A DNA stretch of 64,000 nt from Fibrobacter sp. UWB4 (GTDB taxonomy: Bacteria; Fibrobacterota; Fibrobacteria; Fibrobacterales; Fibrobacteraceae). Position 1 is the stretch's first letter. Every line of letters starts with the position of its first letter. Shown here in pieces: positions 7,603-15,365 of the stretch. The stretch lies in assembly GCF_002210345.1 (NCBI RefSeq), contig NZ_MWQI01000001.1:868001-932000 (forward strand), read 5' to 3'. Position numbers and translations under genes: made by a program. The notes below the pieces were generated by a model. It did not search any database. It was not told where the DNA came from and was given only the letters and a program-made list of their open reading frames with translations.

Positions 7603-8592
7603 ATGATCGTCTCTTGGATGACAACGAATAAGTGTAACTTGACGTGTAAACACTGCTATCAGGACGCAGGCGAAAACAAGTCTGCCGAACTCACGACATC
7701 AGAAGCGCTCAAGCTCATCGACGAGATTGCGAAGGCCGGATTCAAAATCATGATTTTCAGCGGTGGCGAGCCGATGACTCGCCCGGACATCGTTGAACTT
7801 GTGGCTCATGCCCGCGAACGTGGACTCCGCCCGGTGTTTGGCACGAATGGAACGCTCATCACGCATGATTTGGCTTTCAAGCTCAAGGAAGCGGGGGCCA
7901 TGGCAATGGGCATCAGCGTTGATAGCATTGACCCCAAGCGCCATAACGATTTCCGCGGCCTTCCGAACGCCTTTGAACTCACGTTGATGGGTATCGAAAA
8001 TTGCAAGGCGGCTGGCCTCCCGTTCCAGATTCACACGACCATCATGGACTGGAATCAGAACGAAATTTTTGACATCATGGACTGGGTCAAGGAAATCGGT
8101 GCCGTGAACCACCAGATCTTCTTCCTCATTCCGGTGGGTCGTGGTAAGGAAATCGAAGGTCATGCGCTTCGCGTTGCCGAATACGAAGGACTTCTCCGCA
8201 AGATTATGGAAAAGAGCCGCACACTCGGTATCCCGGTGAAGCCGACTTGCGCTCCGCAGTTCCTTCGCATTGCAGACCAGCTCGACATCAAGACGCGTTA
8301 CAGCCGCGGTTGCCTCGCGGGTCTTGACTACTGCATTGTAAGCCCGATTGGCAAGGTGCGCCCCTGCGCCTACATGATGGAAGAAGCGGGCGATGTTCAC
8401 GATACGCCGTTCGATGAAATTTGGGCCAATGCCGAAATCTTCAAACAATTGCGTACAAAGGCTTACAAGGGCGCTTGTTCCAAGTGCAAGTTCAATGACC
8501 GCTGTGGCGGTTGCCGCGCCCGAGCCGCTTACTACCATGACGGTGACTTCATGCAAGAAGATTCGTATTGCGCGTACGGGAGAGGGCTGTAG
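7603..8592 (+). CDS. radical SAM/SPASM protein of NirJ/AhbD heme-biosynthesis type
   Basis: 329 aa from the ATG at 7603; a TTG six codons earlier is in frame, but TGAGG sits 8 bases before this ATG. The radical SAM cluster motif CNLTCKHC is at about residues 10-17, then FSGGEP (SAM binding). The C-terminal SPASM region has CLAGLDYC, VRPC, CSKCKFNDRCGGCRARA and a last Cys in EDSYC, ligands for an auxiliary Fe-S cluster. The sequence has the feel of the NirJ/NirJ2/AhbD group, which modifies propionate side chains of siroheme-derived porphyrins. hemL 6 kb upstream is in keeping. Which step it catalyses (AhbC, AhbD or d1 heme) cannot be told. Confidence 0.82.
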   Translation: MIVSWMTTNKCNLTCKHCYQDAGENKSAELTTSEALKLIDEIAKAGFKIMIFSGGEPMTRPDIVELVAHARERGLRPVFGTNGTLITHDLAFKLKEAGAMAMGISVDSIDPKRHNDFRGLPNAFELTLMGIENCKAAGLPFQIHTTIMDWNQNEIFDIMDWVKEIGAVNHQIFFLIPVGRGKEIEGHALRVAEYEGLLRKIMEKSRTLGIPVKPTCAPQFLRIADQLDIKTRYSRGCLAGLDYCIVSPIGKVRPCAYMMEEAGDVHDTPFDEIWANAEIFKQLRTKAYKGACSKCKFNDRCGGCRARAAYYHDGDFMQEDSYCAYGRGL

Positions 8593-8643
8593 TTTAGTAG
8601 GAAGTAGACGGTAGGACAAATGCGTAAGTCAAGCATCGCGAAT

Positions 8644-8679
8644 GCGTCATCCTGACGACCGTAGGGAGGAAGGATCCAG
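8644..8679. repeat. dispersed GTCATCCTGA...GGATCCAG repeat
   Basis: One copy of the intergenic repeat whose ends are GTCATCCTGA and GGATCCAG. It follows a short stretch of GTAGGAAGTAGACGGTAGG, another simple sequence seen between genes elsewhere in the window (19245-19276, 42391-42420). Confidence 0.6.
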
Positions 8680-8731
8680 TCGCATTCTTTATTACTGTGT
8701 CATCCAGAACTGTTTTTCTTAGGAGTTAACG

Positions 8732-9052
8732 ATGATAGATTTTTTGAATTATACCAAAGATACAATTGCTTGGATTATCTTTCTTATCAATAGTTTTGTA
8801 ATTTTTTTCTTGACGGATAGAGGGCGTTTCACAAATCATCCATCCATAAAATGGAATGCTCGTTTTGTCCTTTTAGCCGTATTTTTTGGAGAAATGTGCA
8901 TTTTTTTTAGAAAGTTTCCGTGGGATTTTGAATATACAGGTATGAGAATTTTTTTATCTATACTATTTTGGTACATCTTTCTTTTTCCACAATTCTTTTC
9001 CGTCGATAATCCTAAACAAGAGCAGATAAAGAACAAAGACAACAAATCTTAG
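8732..9052 (+). CDS. small multi-pass membrane protein, unknown
   Basis: 106 aa with about three hydrophobic segments (about 12-30, 47-62 and 73-92), rich in Phe and Ile, ending in a Lys/Asn/Gln-rich tail. TTAGGAGTTAACG gives a clear Shine-Dalgarno before the ATG. AT content is higher than in the neighbouring genes. Its stop is 1 base before the proposed start of tadA. No family recognised. Confidence 0.7.
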   Translation: MIDFLNYTKDTIAWIIFLINSFVIFFLTDRGRFTNHPSIKWNARFVLLAVFFGEMCIFFRKFPWDFEYTGMRIFLSILFWYIFLFPQFFSVDNPKQEQIKNKDNKS

Positions 9053-9053
9053 T

Positions 9054-9653
9054 ATGAACAACATAACCGATAACAGCGCAAATCGATCTTCTGAAATTTC
9101 ACTGGATCCTTCGACTTCATCACTTCGTGATTTCGCTCAGGATGACAAATCACGTTCGTCTTTTTCTCAAGATGATGTTCGCTTTATGCGCATGGCGCTT
9201 CGTCAGGCGCAGATTGCTTTTGACATGAAGGAAATTCCGATCGGTTGCGTTATCGTGAAAGACGGAGTCGTGATAGGGAAGGGCTACAACCAGGTCGAAC
9301 AGCTCAAGGATGCAACCGCCCATGCCGAAATCATCGCGATTGGAACTGCCGCAAGTACGCTCGATAACTGGCGCTTGGACGGCTGTACGCTTTACGTTAC
9401 GCTCGAACCATGCCCCATGTGCGCAGGCGCTATACTCAATAGCCGAGTTTCCCGCATTGTTTACGGTTCTCCGGATTCCCGTTTTGGCGGTTGTGGCACG
9501 ACGATTGATGTCATTACCGGCAATGCCCTCAAGCGCGCGGTTGAAGTCACGGGCGGCGTTCTCGCCGATGAATGCCTCGGACTTTTGAAAGGCTTTTTCC
9601 AGCAGATGCGCCTCGAAAAAGGCGATACTGGCGCAAAACCTCCTACTCCGTAA
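9054..9653 (+). CDS. tadA: tRNA-specific adenosine deaminase
   Basis: Converts A34 to inosine in the tRNA-Arg(ACG) anticodon. The zinc and catalytic motifs of the cytidine-deaminase fold are intact: HAE at about 90-92 and EPCPMCAG at about 118-125, with the TadA-typical RIVYGSPDSRFGGCGT. The 199-aa frame is ~40 residues longer than usual at the N-terminus, and residues about 18-31 are encoded by the dispersed GGATCC-type repeat. The conserved domain begins at M45 (RFMRMALRQAQ), so the true start may be the ATG at 9186. Neither start has a strong ribosome binding site. Confidence 0.93.
   Translation: MNNITDNSANRSSEISLDPSTSSLRDFAQDDKSRSSFSQDDVRFMRMALRQAQIAFDMKEIPIGCVIVKDGVVIGKGYNQVEQLKDATAHAEIIAIGTAASTLDNWRLDGCTLYVTLEPCPMCAGAILNSRVSRIVYGSPDSRFGGCGTTIDVITGNALKRAVEVTGGVLADECLGLLKGFFQQMRLEKGDTGAKPPTP
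9102..9146. repeat. dispersed repeat copy inside the tadA reading frame
   Basis: Reads CTGGATCCTTCGACTTCATC, then CACTTCGTGATTTCGCTCAG, then GATGAC. It is the reverse form of the GTCATCCTGAG...GGATCCAG intergenic repeat and is translated in frame if tadA starts at 9054. Confidence 0.7.
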
Positions 9654-9676
9654 TATTTTTTACTTAAATTTAAGGC

Positions 9677-10516
9677 ATGAATTTTACCAAGTTTAGCGCT
9701 ATTTCTGCGCTCTCTGTTGCGCTTTTTTGCCTTTGTTCCTGCGAACGGAACGAGATTCATCTTTCTTTTAACACGCAAACCGTTTCCCCGCAGACGTTCG
9801 TTCTCGAATCGACGTTGAACGCAAGCATTCCTGGCGATTCCGTCAACGAACCTGAATCCATGCGAACACACGTGAATGTCCGCAGCACGATGAGTCTCCT
9901 CATGTCGTATGACGATGGCTCAGGCCGCTTCGAAATGAAAATCGATTCCGTCGATTACACAAGCGACAAGCGCTCTGTCGATGAATTCCGCAATATCGAA
10001 AAGTATTTATCTATTCAGAATTTCCAGTTCAAGCTTGATCATGATGGCATTATCACGGACCCGACCATCGAAAACGCGCTTGATATGCCGTCCGAAGATG
10101 ACCTGAACCTCATTCCGCTTTTCCTCAAGGCTCAGCCTCTTCTCCCTGAAAAGCCGGTGAAGCTTGGTGAATCCTGGGAACGCCAGATGCCGATTTTCGG
10201 CAAGGGCAATAGCTCCACGACTGTTTATAAAACGTTCACGCTGCAAGACGTTTACCTCCAGGATGGCGTGCGTATGGCTAAAATCCACATGGGCGTGAAA
10301 TACCTTGAACTCCCGGATACGACTTCGAATTTGCAGCTGAAGAGCAGTGACTATGTCGTGGGCGATGGCATGGTTCTCTTTGATGTCACTCATGGAATCA
10401 TCTCATCTGCCGAAATGAATCTCGTGGCTGTTATTGATGTGTGCGACCTCGTTGCCGGTGATACGCTTTCAAGCATGAATGTCAATCAGAAAATCACGTT
10501 GAGGAACATTCAATGA
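9677..10516 (+). CDS. lipoprotein, DUF6263-like, first gene of the motor operon
   Basis: 279 aa; signal peptide with lipobox LCSC (Cys about 22). The mature domain is beta-rich and contains PVKLGESWERQMPIF, which resembles the DUF6263 type of periplasmic lipoprotein (family assignment from memory, moderate). Its last codon overlaps the next start (ATGA at 10513-10516), so it is translationally coupled to the beta-helix protein. With the MotA/MotB-like pair downstream, it probably sits in the envelope as part of, or next to, a trans-envelope machine. Confidence 0.7.
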   Translation: MNFTKFSAISALSVALFCLCSCERNEIHLSFNTQTVSPQTFVLESTLNASIPGDSVNEPESMRTHVNVRSTMSLLMSYDDGSGRFEMKIDSVDYTSDKRSVDEFRNIEKYLSIQNFQFKLDHDGIITDPTIENALDMPSEDDLNLIPLFLKAQPLLPEKPVKLGESWERQMPIFGKGNSSTTVYKTFTLQDVYLQDGVRMAKIHMGVKYLELPDTTSNLQLKSSDYVVGDGMVLFDVTHGIISSAEMNLVAVIDVCDLVAGDTLSSMNVNQKITLRNIQ

Positions 10517-11229
10517 AAGATTTAATCCGTTCCTCTCTTGTTGCTGTAGCGACAATTGCCTGTGCGGCTGTTGCTTCTGGCATGCCGTTCCCTGTTGCCG
10601 AAAACAACAAGGTCTTTTTGCAAGAAAAAGACAGCCCTTATGTGCTCGAACAGGGCGTGGTTGTTGGTGCTACAGATACACTTGTTATTGAACCGGGCGT
10701 GACTGTCTTGATGGGCGAGTTTGCAAAACTCATGATCCAGGGGTCGGTAAAAATTGCAGGTACGAACGATAAACCCGTTATTTTTAGTGGCGCTGATTCT
10801 GTGGCGAACTGGAATGGTTTCCACATCATGTCTAGCGTGGTGCCGTTTGAAATCAAGAACCTGACCGTCGAGAATGCGTTTCGCAATACGATTTTCCGTT
10901 CTAGCGGAACTCTCGAAAACGTCAATTTCTTCAATAACTATTATGGCCTCTGGGTGGATGAAAGCCCCAATGTAACGCTTACGCGTTGCACGTTTGCTCA
11001 TAACCGTTACGCCTTGTCTGTGAGGGCTGGTCGTGTTGTTTCGAACGGCACAAGCATCTCCGAAAATGTCTACGGACTTTATCTCGAAACCGAAGGCAAG
11101 CTCGATGGTGATTCGGATTTGATCCGCAACAACCAGGAATCCGATATCCGCAGTGAAGCCGCTGATTTGAAGACGAGTAAAAAGCGCGTCCGCCGCAACG
11201 TGTGGCACAACATCGAAGCGCGTTTCTAA
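10513..11229 (+). CDS. secreted right-handed beta-helix protein
   Basis: 238 aa with a Sec signal peptide (MKDLIRSSLVAVATIACAAVASG). The mature part opens with VVVGATDTLVIEPGVTVLMG and then a series of short repeats (IQGSVKIAGTNDKPVIFSGAD, FEIKNLTVENA, GTLENVNFFNNYYGLWVDES, NVTLTRCTFAHNRYALSVR), the signature of PbH1/NosD-like parallel beta-helices. It ends in a basic stretch (KTSKKRVRRNVWHN). No catalytic residues can be named; beta-helices of this size usually bind polysaccharide or act as scaffold. It overlaps the upstream lipoprotein by 4 bases. Confidence 0.7.
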   Translation: MKDLIRSSLVAVATIACAAVASGMPFPVAENNKVFLQEKDSPYVLEQGVVVGATDTLVIEPGVTVLMGEFAKLMIQGSVKIAGTNDKPVIFSGADSVANWNGFHIMSSVVPFEIKNLTVENAFRNTIFRSSGTLENVNFFNNYYGLWVDESPNVTLTRCTFAHNRYALSVRAGRVVSNGTSISENVYGLYLETEGKLDGDSDLIRNNQESDIRSEAADLKTSKKRVRRNVWHNIEARF

Positions 11230-11238
11230 GAGGTTGTC

Positions 11239-12156
11239 GTGGAAGAAGCTTTCCGTAGAGCCATACGTAAGATGACTGGGGCAAGCGTTCGCTTGGCTGT
11301 GCGTCCGAATCGCTCGGCTATTGTCGCGACGCTTTCTCAGTCCATGATGGTCACGTGGTCGATTGCGCTCTTTGAACATCTCGATGCCATGCTTAACAAT
11401 CCGGCTGCAAATGTCGGCAGTTCCGAACTCATCTCATACAGCGAGTCTGCCTGGAAACTTTGCGAATCGGGATTCCCGCAGATTTTCAAGGATTGCGAAA
11501 AGCTTTACAGCGAGTTCCGCGCGAAGTGGATCCAGCGCTTTTCGACCGATGAAGTCTTGCGACTCTTGCTCGAAGGTGGCGATTTCTTGGTCCACGACGA
11601 AGAAAAGGGCTGGGCCTTAACGGTCAAGAACAACAAGCAGGACATCAACAACTTTTATTCGGCGACAATTCACTTGCTCGTGAGCGATGCAGAACCTTTG
11701 TTTGTGCGTATGCACGGCCGCGTGATGCAGTTACAAGAGAAGCTCTGCAAGTACTGGCTTTCTGAAAGTGCAGTGGACCCCGTATCGAAGCTATTGCCTT
11801 GCCTCGAAGCCTCGCTTCGCGAAAAAGAAAACGCCATGGTGGTCTCGCTACGTACGTCCTTGAACTCGCTTGCGAAAAAGCGCTTTGCGGCGGCTTTTGC
11901 CTCTAAAGGCCCGGTGCGTTACTATTCGTCCGCGATGTCCTGCGCCCGCAATGTGGGTCGTTACTGGAACCCGCATTACGCATACGAAAACTGCTTCCTT
12001 GCGTTTACGGATGATTTTTGTGATTACGCCCAGGGGCTTACGACTCAGGTTATCGAGTGGTACCAGAGCAAGTGGTCCCTTTTCCTTCGCGGGTTCTCTC
12101 GCGGTCAGTTGAACTTGTTTGAAACAGTCGCTCCTTATCAAGCGCAGAATGTGTAG
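11239..12156 (+). CDS. unrecognised helical cytosolic protein in the motor operon
   Basis: 305 aa, no signal peptide or membrane segment, mostly helical in character. The start is GTG at 11239, chosen because AAGAGG lies 5-10 bases before it and it falls directly after the stop of the beta-helix gene. Seven bases separate its stop from the MotA-like gene. I recognise no domain. Position between an envelope gene pair and the motor pair suggests a cytosolic partner of the motor, for example one that contacts the long cytoplasmic tail of the MotA-like protein (inference). Confidence 0.65.
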   Translation: MEEAFRRAIRKMTGASVRLAVRPNRSAIVATLSQSMMVTWSIALFEHLDAMLNNPAANVGSSELISYSESAWKLCESGFPQIFKDCEKLYSEFRAKWIQRFSTDEVLRLLLEGGDFLVHDEEKGWALTVKNNKQDINNFYSATIHLLVSDAEPLFVRMHGRVMQLQEKLCKYWLSESAVDPVSKLLPCLEASLREKENAMVVSLRTSLNSLAKKRFAAAFASKGPVRYYSSAMSCARNVGRYWNPHYAYENCFLAFTDDFCDYAQGLTTQVIEWYQSKWSLFLRGFSRGQLNLFETVAPYQAQNV

Positions 12157-12163
12157 GTAAAAA

Positions 12164-14008
12164 ATGAAAAATGCATTCAATACGATTCTAATTTTGACGG
12201 TGGTGGGTTTTGTAGCCCTTATCGCAGGCGCTCTCTACTTTGGCGCCCCGGCGTTTGGCTGGATCATCATGATCGCCATCATGGCTGTTTACTTGGTGGA
12301 GCAATTTTCTGCCATCCGCAAGATGAAGCAGATTATCACCGAAGACGAAATTATCGATTCTTGCGAAAAAGGAAACGCTTATCCAGAATCTGGAACGGGC
12401 GTTGTCGCGAAGAGAATTGAACTTGCAAAGCGTCTGTTGCAAAAGAACATCCGCCTCGATTCCCCGATTGCTTTTGACGTGCTCTCGTCGGGGTCTTCGA
12501 TTCCGCTCAACCGCAGCGTGGGTTCGACGGTCATTCTCCTTGGCCTTATGGGTACGTTCTTCGGCCTTATGCAGTCTGTGGCGACCGCCGGTGGTGCGAT
12601 TGACAATTCTACGACTCAGGGAACACTCGATACGATTCAGGTGCTCTTCCAGAACATGAAGGGCATTTTCGGTACTAGCCTTTGTGGTTTGTTTGCCGCC
12701 TTGATTCTGGGGGCAAGCCGCACGGTGCTTAGCTCCAAGCGCGATGAATTCATGGCGCACCTCGATACATTCACGCTAGACATGCAAGAAGATGAAGCCG
12801 CAGAAGGCGTGATTGAAGAAGACAAGAACGAGCTTGAACGCCTCTTTGAATCTGTCGAAAAGAATTTGTCCGTGATTGCGTCTTCCGTGAAGGAAGGCTT
12901 GGCTGGCGTCGTTTCGATGGTGGGCGAGGAACTCTCTACTATGACCTCGAAGTTGAACCAGGATGTTGTGGAATCTGTCCAGAAGGTTTCTACTGAAATG
13001 ACCTCCTCTATTAAGGTTATGAATAGCTCACTTGAAGGTGCTGTGGCGAATGCCTTCAGCCCGATCAATGAAAATATCGGTGCGCTCTCCAAGTCTGTTG
13101 AGGCTATCCCGTCGAAACTCGATGATAAACTCAATGGTATTTCTGTCGCCTTGAATGCTAGCCTCGAAGGTCTTTCTTCAGGCGTAAAGTCTTCGCTTGA
13201 TGGAGTTTCTGGCAATGTGGAATCGGCTCTTTCCAAGGTCGCCGTAGATGTCAAGGCTGGCCTTGATGGCGTTGCTTCCGATGTTAAAGCAGGGCTTCAG
13301 GATGTGGCGAAAGGCACGATGGATGTGGCATACCTTACAAAGGATGCAATGGACGAAGCTTCTAAGAGCATTGGTGATTCCGTTGCCGAACAGGTCAAGC
13401 AGTCCAGCGAACAGTGGGAAAGCTTTATGCAGCGCCTCGAAGACAAGACGACTGCCAACGTGGATTCCCAGCGCGAAGGTCTTGAAACGCTCAAGAACGT
13501 GGCTCTCCAGGTTGCCGAAAAGGCTCAGGCCGGTTCTGCAGAACTCTCCCAGAACGTCTCCGAAAAGCTCGGTGCCCTTTCCTCCGACATTCTCGGCGCA
13601 TTCCAGAAGCTTTCCGAAACGTCGAGTGTACTTCTCGAAGCTCAAAAGGCTCTTACCGAAAGCATCGACAATCGCGTGGTCAAGGAAAAAGAAGCCACGG
13701 ATGCTCTTGGCGGAAACATCGTGGAAACCGCAGAACTTATGCGCGTGAACCAGTCCGAACTCAGCGCGAACCTCGAAATGCTGCGTAGCGGCCTTGAAAC
13801 GATTCTTGAAAAGCTCTCCGGTGATACCGCAGAACACGAAGAAGAAGACAACTTTGTCGAACACTTGAACCAGTCTCTCGAAGCCTTCCACGAACGCGCG
13901 AGCGAAGTGCTCATGGAAAATGCGGTCAAGACTCAGGAAATCTTGCTCGAAGTTCTCGAACAGACACAGCGTTCTGCAATCCCCGCTCAACCTAAAGCTG
14001 AAGGTTAA
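12164..14008 (+). CDS. MotA/TolQ/ExbB-family channel protein with a very long cytoplasmic tail
   Basis: 614 aa. Membrane segments are seen at about 8-28, 30-46, 119-141 and 168-187. The family signature is GSTVILLGLMGTFFGLMQS (119-137) followed by GIFGTSLCGLFAALIL (167-182), the proton-channel helices of MotA/TolQ/ExbB proteins. From about 200 to the end the protein is a long, Ser/Ala/Val-rich, amphipathic helical region with repeating units of the type VKAGLDGVASDVKAGLQDV, predicted coiled coil or tail bundle. This shape is like ZorA of Zorya systems. The partner MotB-like gene follows 2 bases later. Ion-driven rotation or torque is inferred from the family. Confidence 0.85.
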   Translation: MKNAFNTILILTVVGFVALIAGALYFGAPAFGWIIMIAIMAVYLVEQFSAIRKMKQIITEDEIIDSCEKGNAYPESGTGVVAKRIELAKRLLQKNIRLDSPIAFDVLSSGSSIPLNRSVGSTVILLGLMGTFFGLMQSVATAGGAIDNSTTQGTLDTIQVLFQNMKGIFGTSLCGLFAALILGASRTVLSSKRDEFMAHLDTFTLDMQEDEAAEGVIEEDKNELERLFESVEKNLSVIASSVKEGLAGVVSMVGEELSTMTSKLNQDVVESVQKVSTEMTSSIKVMNSSLEGAVANAFSPINENIGALSKSVEAIPSKLDDKLNGISVALNASLEGLSSGVKSSLDGVSGNVESALSKVAVDVKAGLDGVASDVKAGLQDVAKGTMDVAYLTKDAMDEASKSIGDSVAEQVKQSSEQWESFMQRLEDKTTANVDSQREGLETLKNVALQVAEKAQAGSAELSQNVSEKLGALSSDILGAFQKLSETSSVLLEAQKALTESIDNRVVKEKEATDALGGNIVETAELMRVNQSELSANLEMLRSGLETILEKLSGDTAEHEEEDNFVEHLNQSLEAFHERASEVLMENAVKTQEILLEVLEQTQRSAIPAQPKAEG

Positions 14009-14010
14009 TC

Positions 14011-14661
14011 ATGCGTCGCAATAGAGACGAAAATAGCAATCCATGGATGGCGTACACGGACTTGGGCGTTGCCCTCGTTTCGCTCTTTATCCTTGCGTTT
14101 GTGGCGATGGCGACCCTCAAGGAACAGAAAGCGGAAGACCTCACGCGTACAGAAGAAGAAGTGCTCAGCTGCCAGGAACAGATGCGTAAGATTGCGGCAG
14201 AACGCAATGCGCTTTTGTCCAAGAGCTTGCAGACCTCCATCGAAGCAGGCCTTATTGCGCTCGAAGATGGCAAAATCCAGATCCAGGCGAGCTTCCTTTT
14301 CCCGATCAACGGTGCAAACCTCACCAAGGAAGGCGAGGGCGTGATCCGCGGCATCAGCAAGGGCCTTTTGGAAGCTCTTGATTCTACTGACGTGATCATG
14401 GTGAGTGGCTTTACGGATGATATTCCTTTTAGCGGCTCGACATCGTATACGAACTGGAACCTTTCTACGGAACGTGCCGTGAACGTGGTCAAGATGCTCG
14501 TGAAAATGGGCTTCCCGCCCGACAGGCTTTTTGCCGCAGGCTTTGGCGAACACCGTCCGAAGTACCCGAACGATAGCGATGAACACCGTCGCTTGAACCG
14601 TCGTGTGGAAATCGGCGTGACTCCGCTCCAGTCGAACAAAACAGCAGAGGTGACGCCCTAA
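14011..14661 (+). CDS. MotB/ZorB-like protein: one TM helix plus OmpA-like peptidoglycan-binding domain
   Basis: 216 aa. A short cytosolic start leads into one TM helix at about 14-36 (AYTDLGVALVSLFILAFVAM) with an Asp at about 17 in the place of the proton-carrying Asp of MotB/ExbD. A short helical linker follows (residues ~40-80), then an OmpA-like domain (about 95-205) with the peptidoglycan-binding pattern NWNLSTERAVNVVKMLV ... GFGEHRPKYPND ... RRLNRRVEI. It should anchor the MotA-like protein to the cell wall. It starts 2 bases after the MotA-like stop and overlaps the next gene by 1 base. Confidence 0.88.
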   Translation: MRRNRDENSNPWMAYTDLGVALVSLFILAFVAMATLKEQKAEDLTRTEEEVLSCQEQMRKIAAERNALLSKSLQTSIEAGLIALEDGKIQIQASFLFPINGANLTKEGEGVIRGISKGLLEALDSTDVIMVSGFTDDIPFSGSTSYTNWNLSTERAVNVVKMLVKMGFPPDRLFAAGFGEHRPKYPNDSDEHRRLNRRVEIGVTPLQSNKTAEVTP

Positions 14662-15326
14662 TGGAAGAGCTTGCCGAAAAACTATCTGGAATCAAGGAGA
14701 GTATTGATGCCATTCGCAAGACTGGCAAGCTTTCGCATTGGCGGATGGTTTATGCGGATACGCTTTGCACACGTGCCCAGGAATACGTGGCTGTGGATCG
14801 CTATCCAGAGGCGAAGCTCGTTGCTGAAAAGCTGGAGCGTTGGATTCATGCGCACAAGCCTGCTCTCGAGACGAACAAGGCTGATACGCGCCCTCCGATG
14901 ATTTTCTGGAATGTGGACTTGCTGAACAAGATTGTTGCACGAATCCGTTCGACACTTGAAACGAAGAAAATGCTTGTTCCGGCGACCGAACGCGATTCCA
15001 TCAACCGTCGCCTGAATCTTGTCGAAACCTGGATCCAGAAGGGCGAATACCTTGTGGCGCACGATGAACTTTTGGCGCTCCGCAGTGCCTTGATTGCGCG
15101 ACTCCGCCGAAGCTACCGCGCCCGAGTTGTTGCCACTTCGGCCTATAGCGGCGGCTTTGTTCAACCGACAAGTTCTATGGTCGGCCTGTACAACTCGCTC
15201 CATACGCTCGAAGAAACGTTCCACATTGTGGGCGAACACGACCCGATCTGGATCGAAGATTTTCTCGAAATTTACAACGATTTGTTCAGAATCGTGGATA
15301 GATTAGTACCCCAGGAAAAAAAGTAA
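14661..15326 (+). CDS. unrecognised helical protein, last gene of the motor operon
   Basis: 221 aa, soluble, highly charged and helical, with no signal peptide. Its ATG overlaps the stop of the MotB-like gene (TAATG), so it is translationally coupled and expected in proportion to the motor. No domain is recognised. Like the 305-aa protein at 11239, it may be a cytosolic adaptor or effector of the motor. No terminator is evident in the 39 bases before the FISUMP lipoprotein gene, so read-through into that gene is possible. Confidence 0.65.
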   Translation: MEELAEKLSGIKESIDAIRKTGKLSHWRMVYADTLCTRAQEYVAVDRYPEAKLVAEKLERWIHAHKPALETNKADTRPPMIFWNVDLLNKIVARIRSTLETKKMLVPATERDSINRRLNLVETWIQKGEYLVAHDELLALRSALIARLRRSYRARVVATSAYSGGFVQPTSSMVGLYNSLHTLEETFHIVGEHDPIWIEDFLEIYNDLFRIVDRLVPQEKK

Positions 15327-15365
15327 TTGTATATTATTCATAGCTAAACTTTATAAGGAATAGTT

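Noticed and set aside
8644-9146. CRISPR-like or att-site repeat pair at 8644 and 9102
   Set aside because: They are two copies of a dispersed intergenic repeat in opposite orientation, also present far away, not an array or attachment pair.
12164-14661. Complete Zorya defence system
   Set aside because: Only the ZorA/ZorB-like motor pair is present. No ZorC, ZorD helicase or ZorE nuclease gene is in the operon, and upstream partners are secreted proteins.
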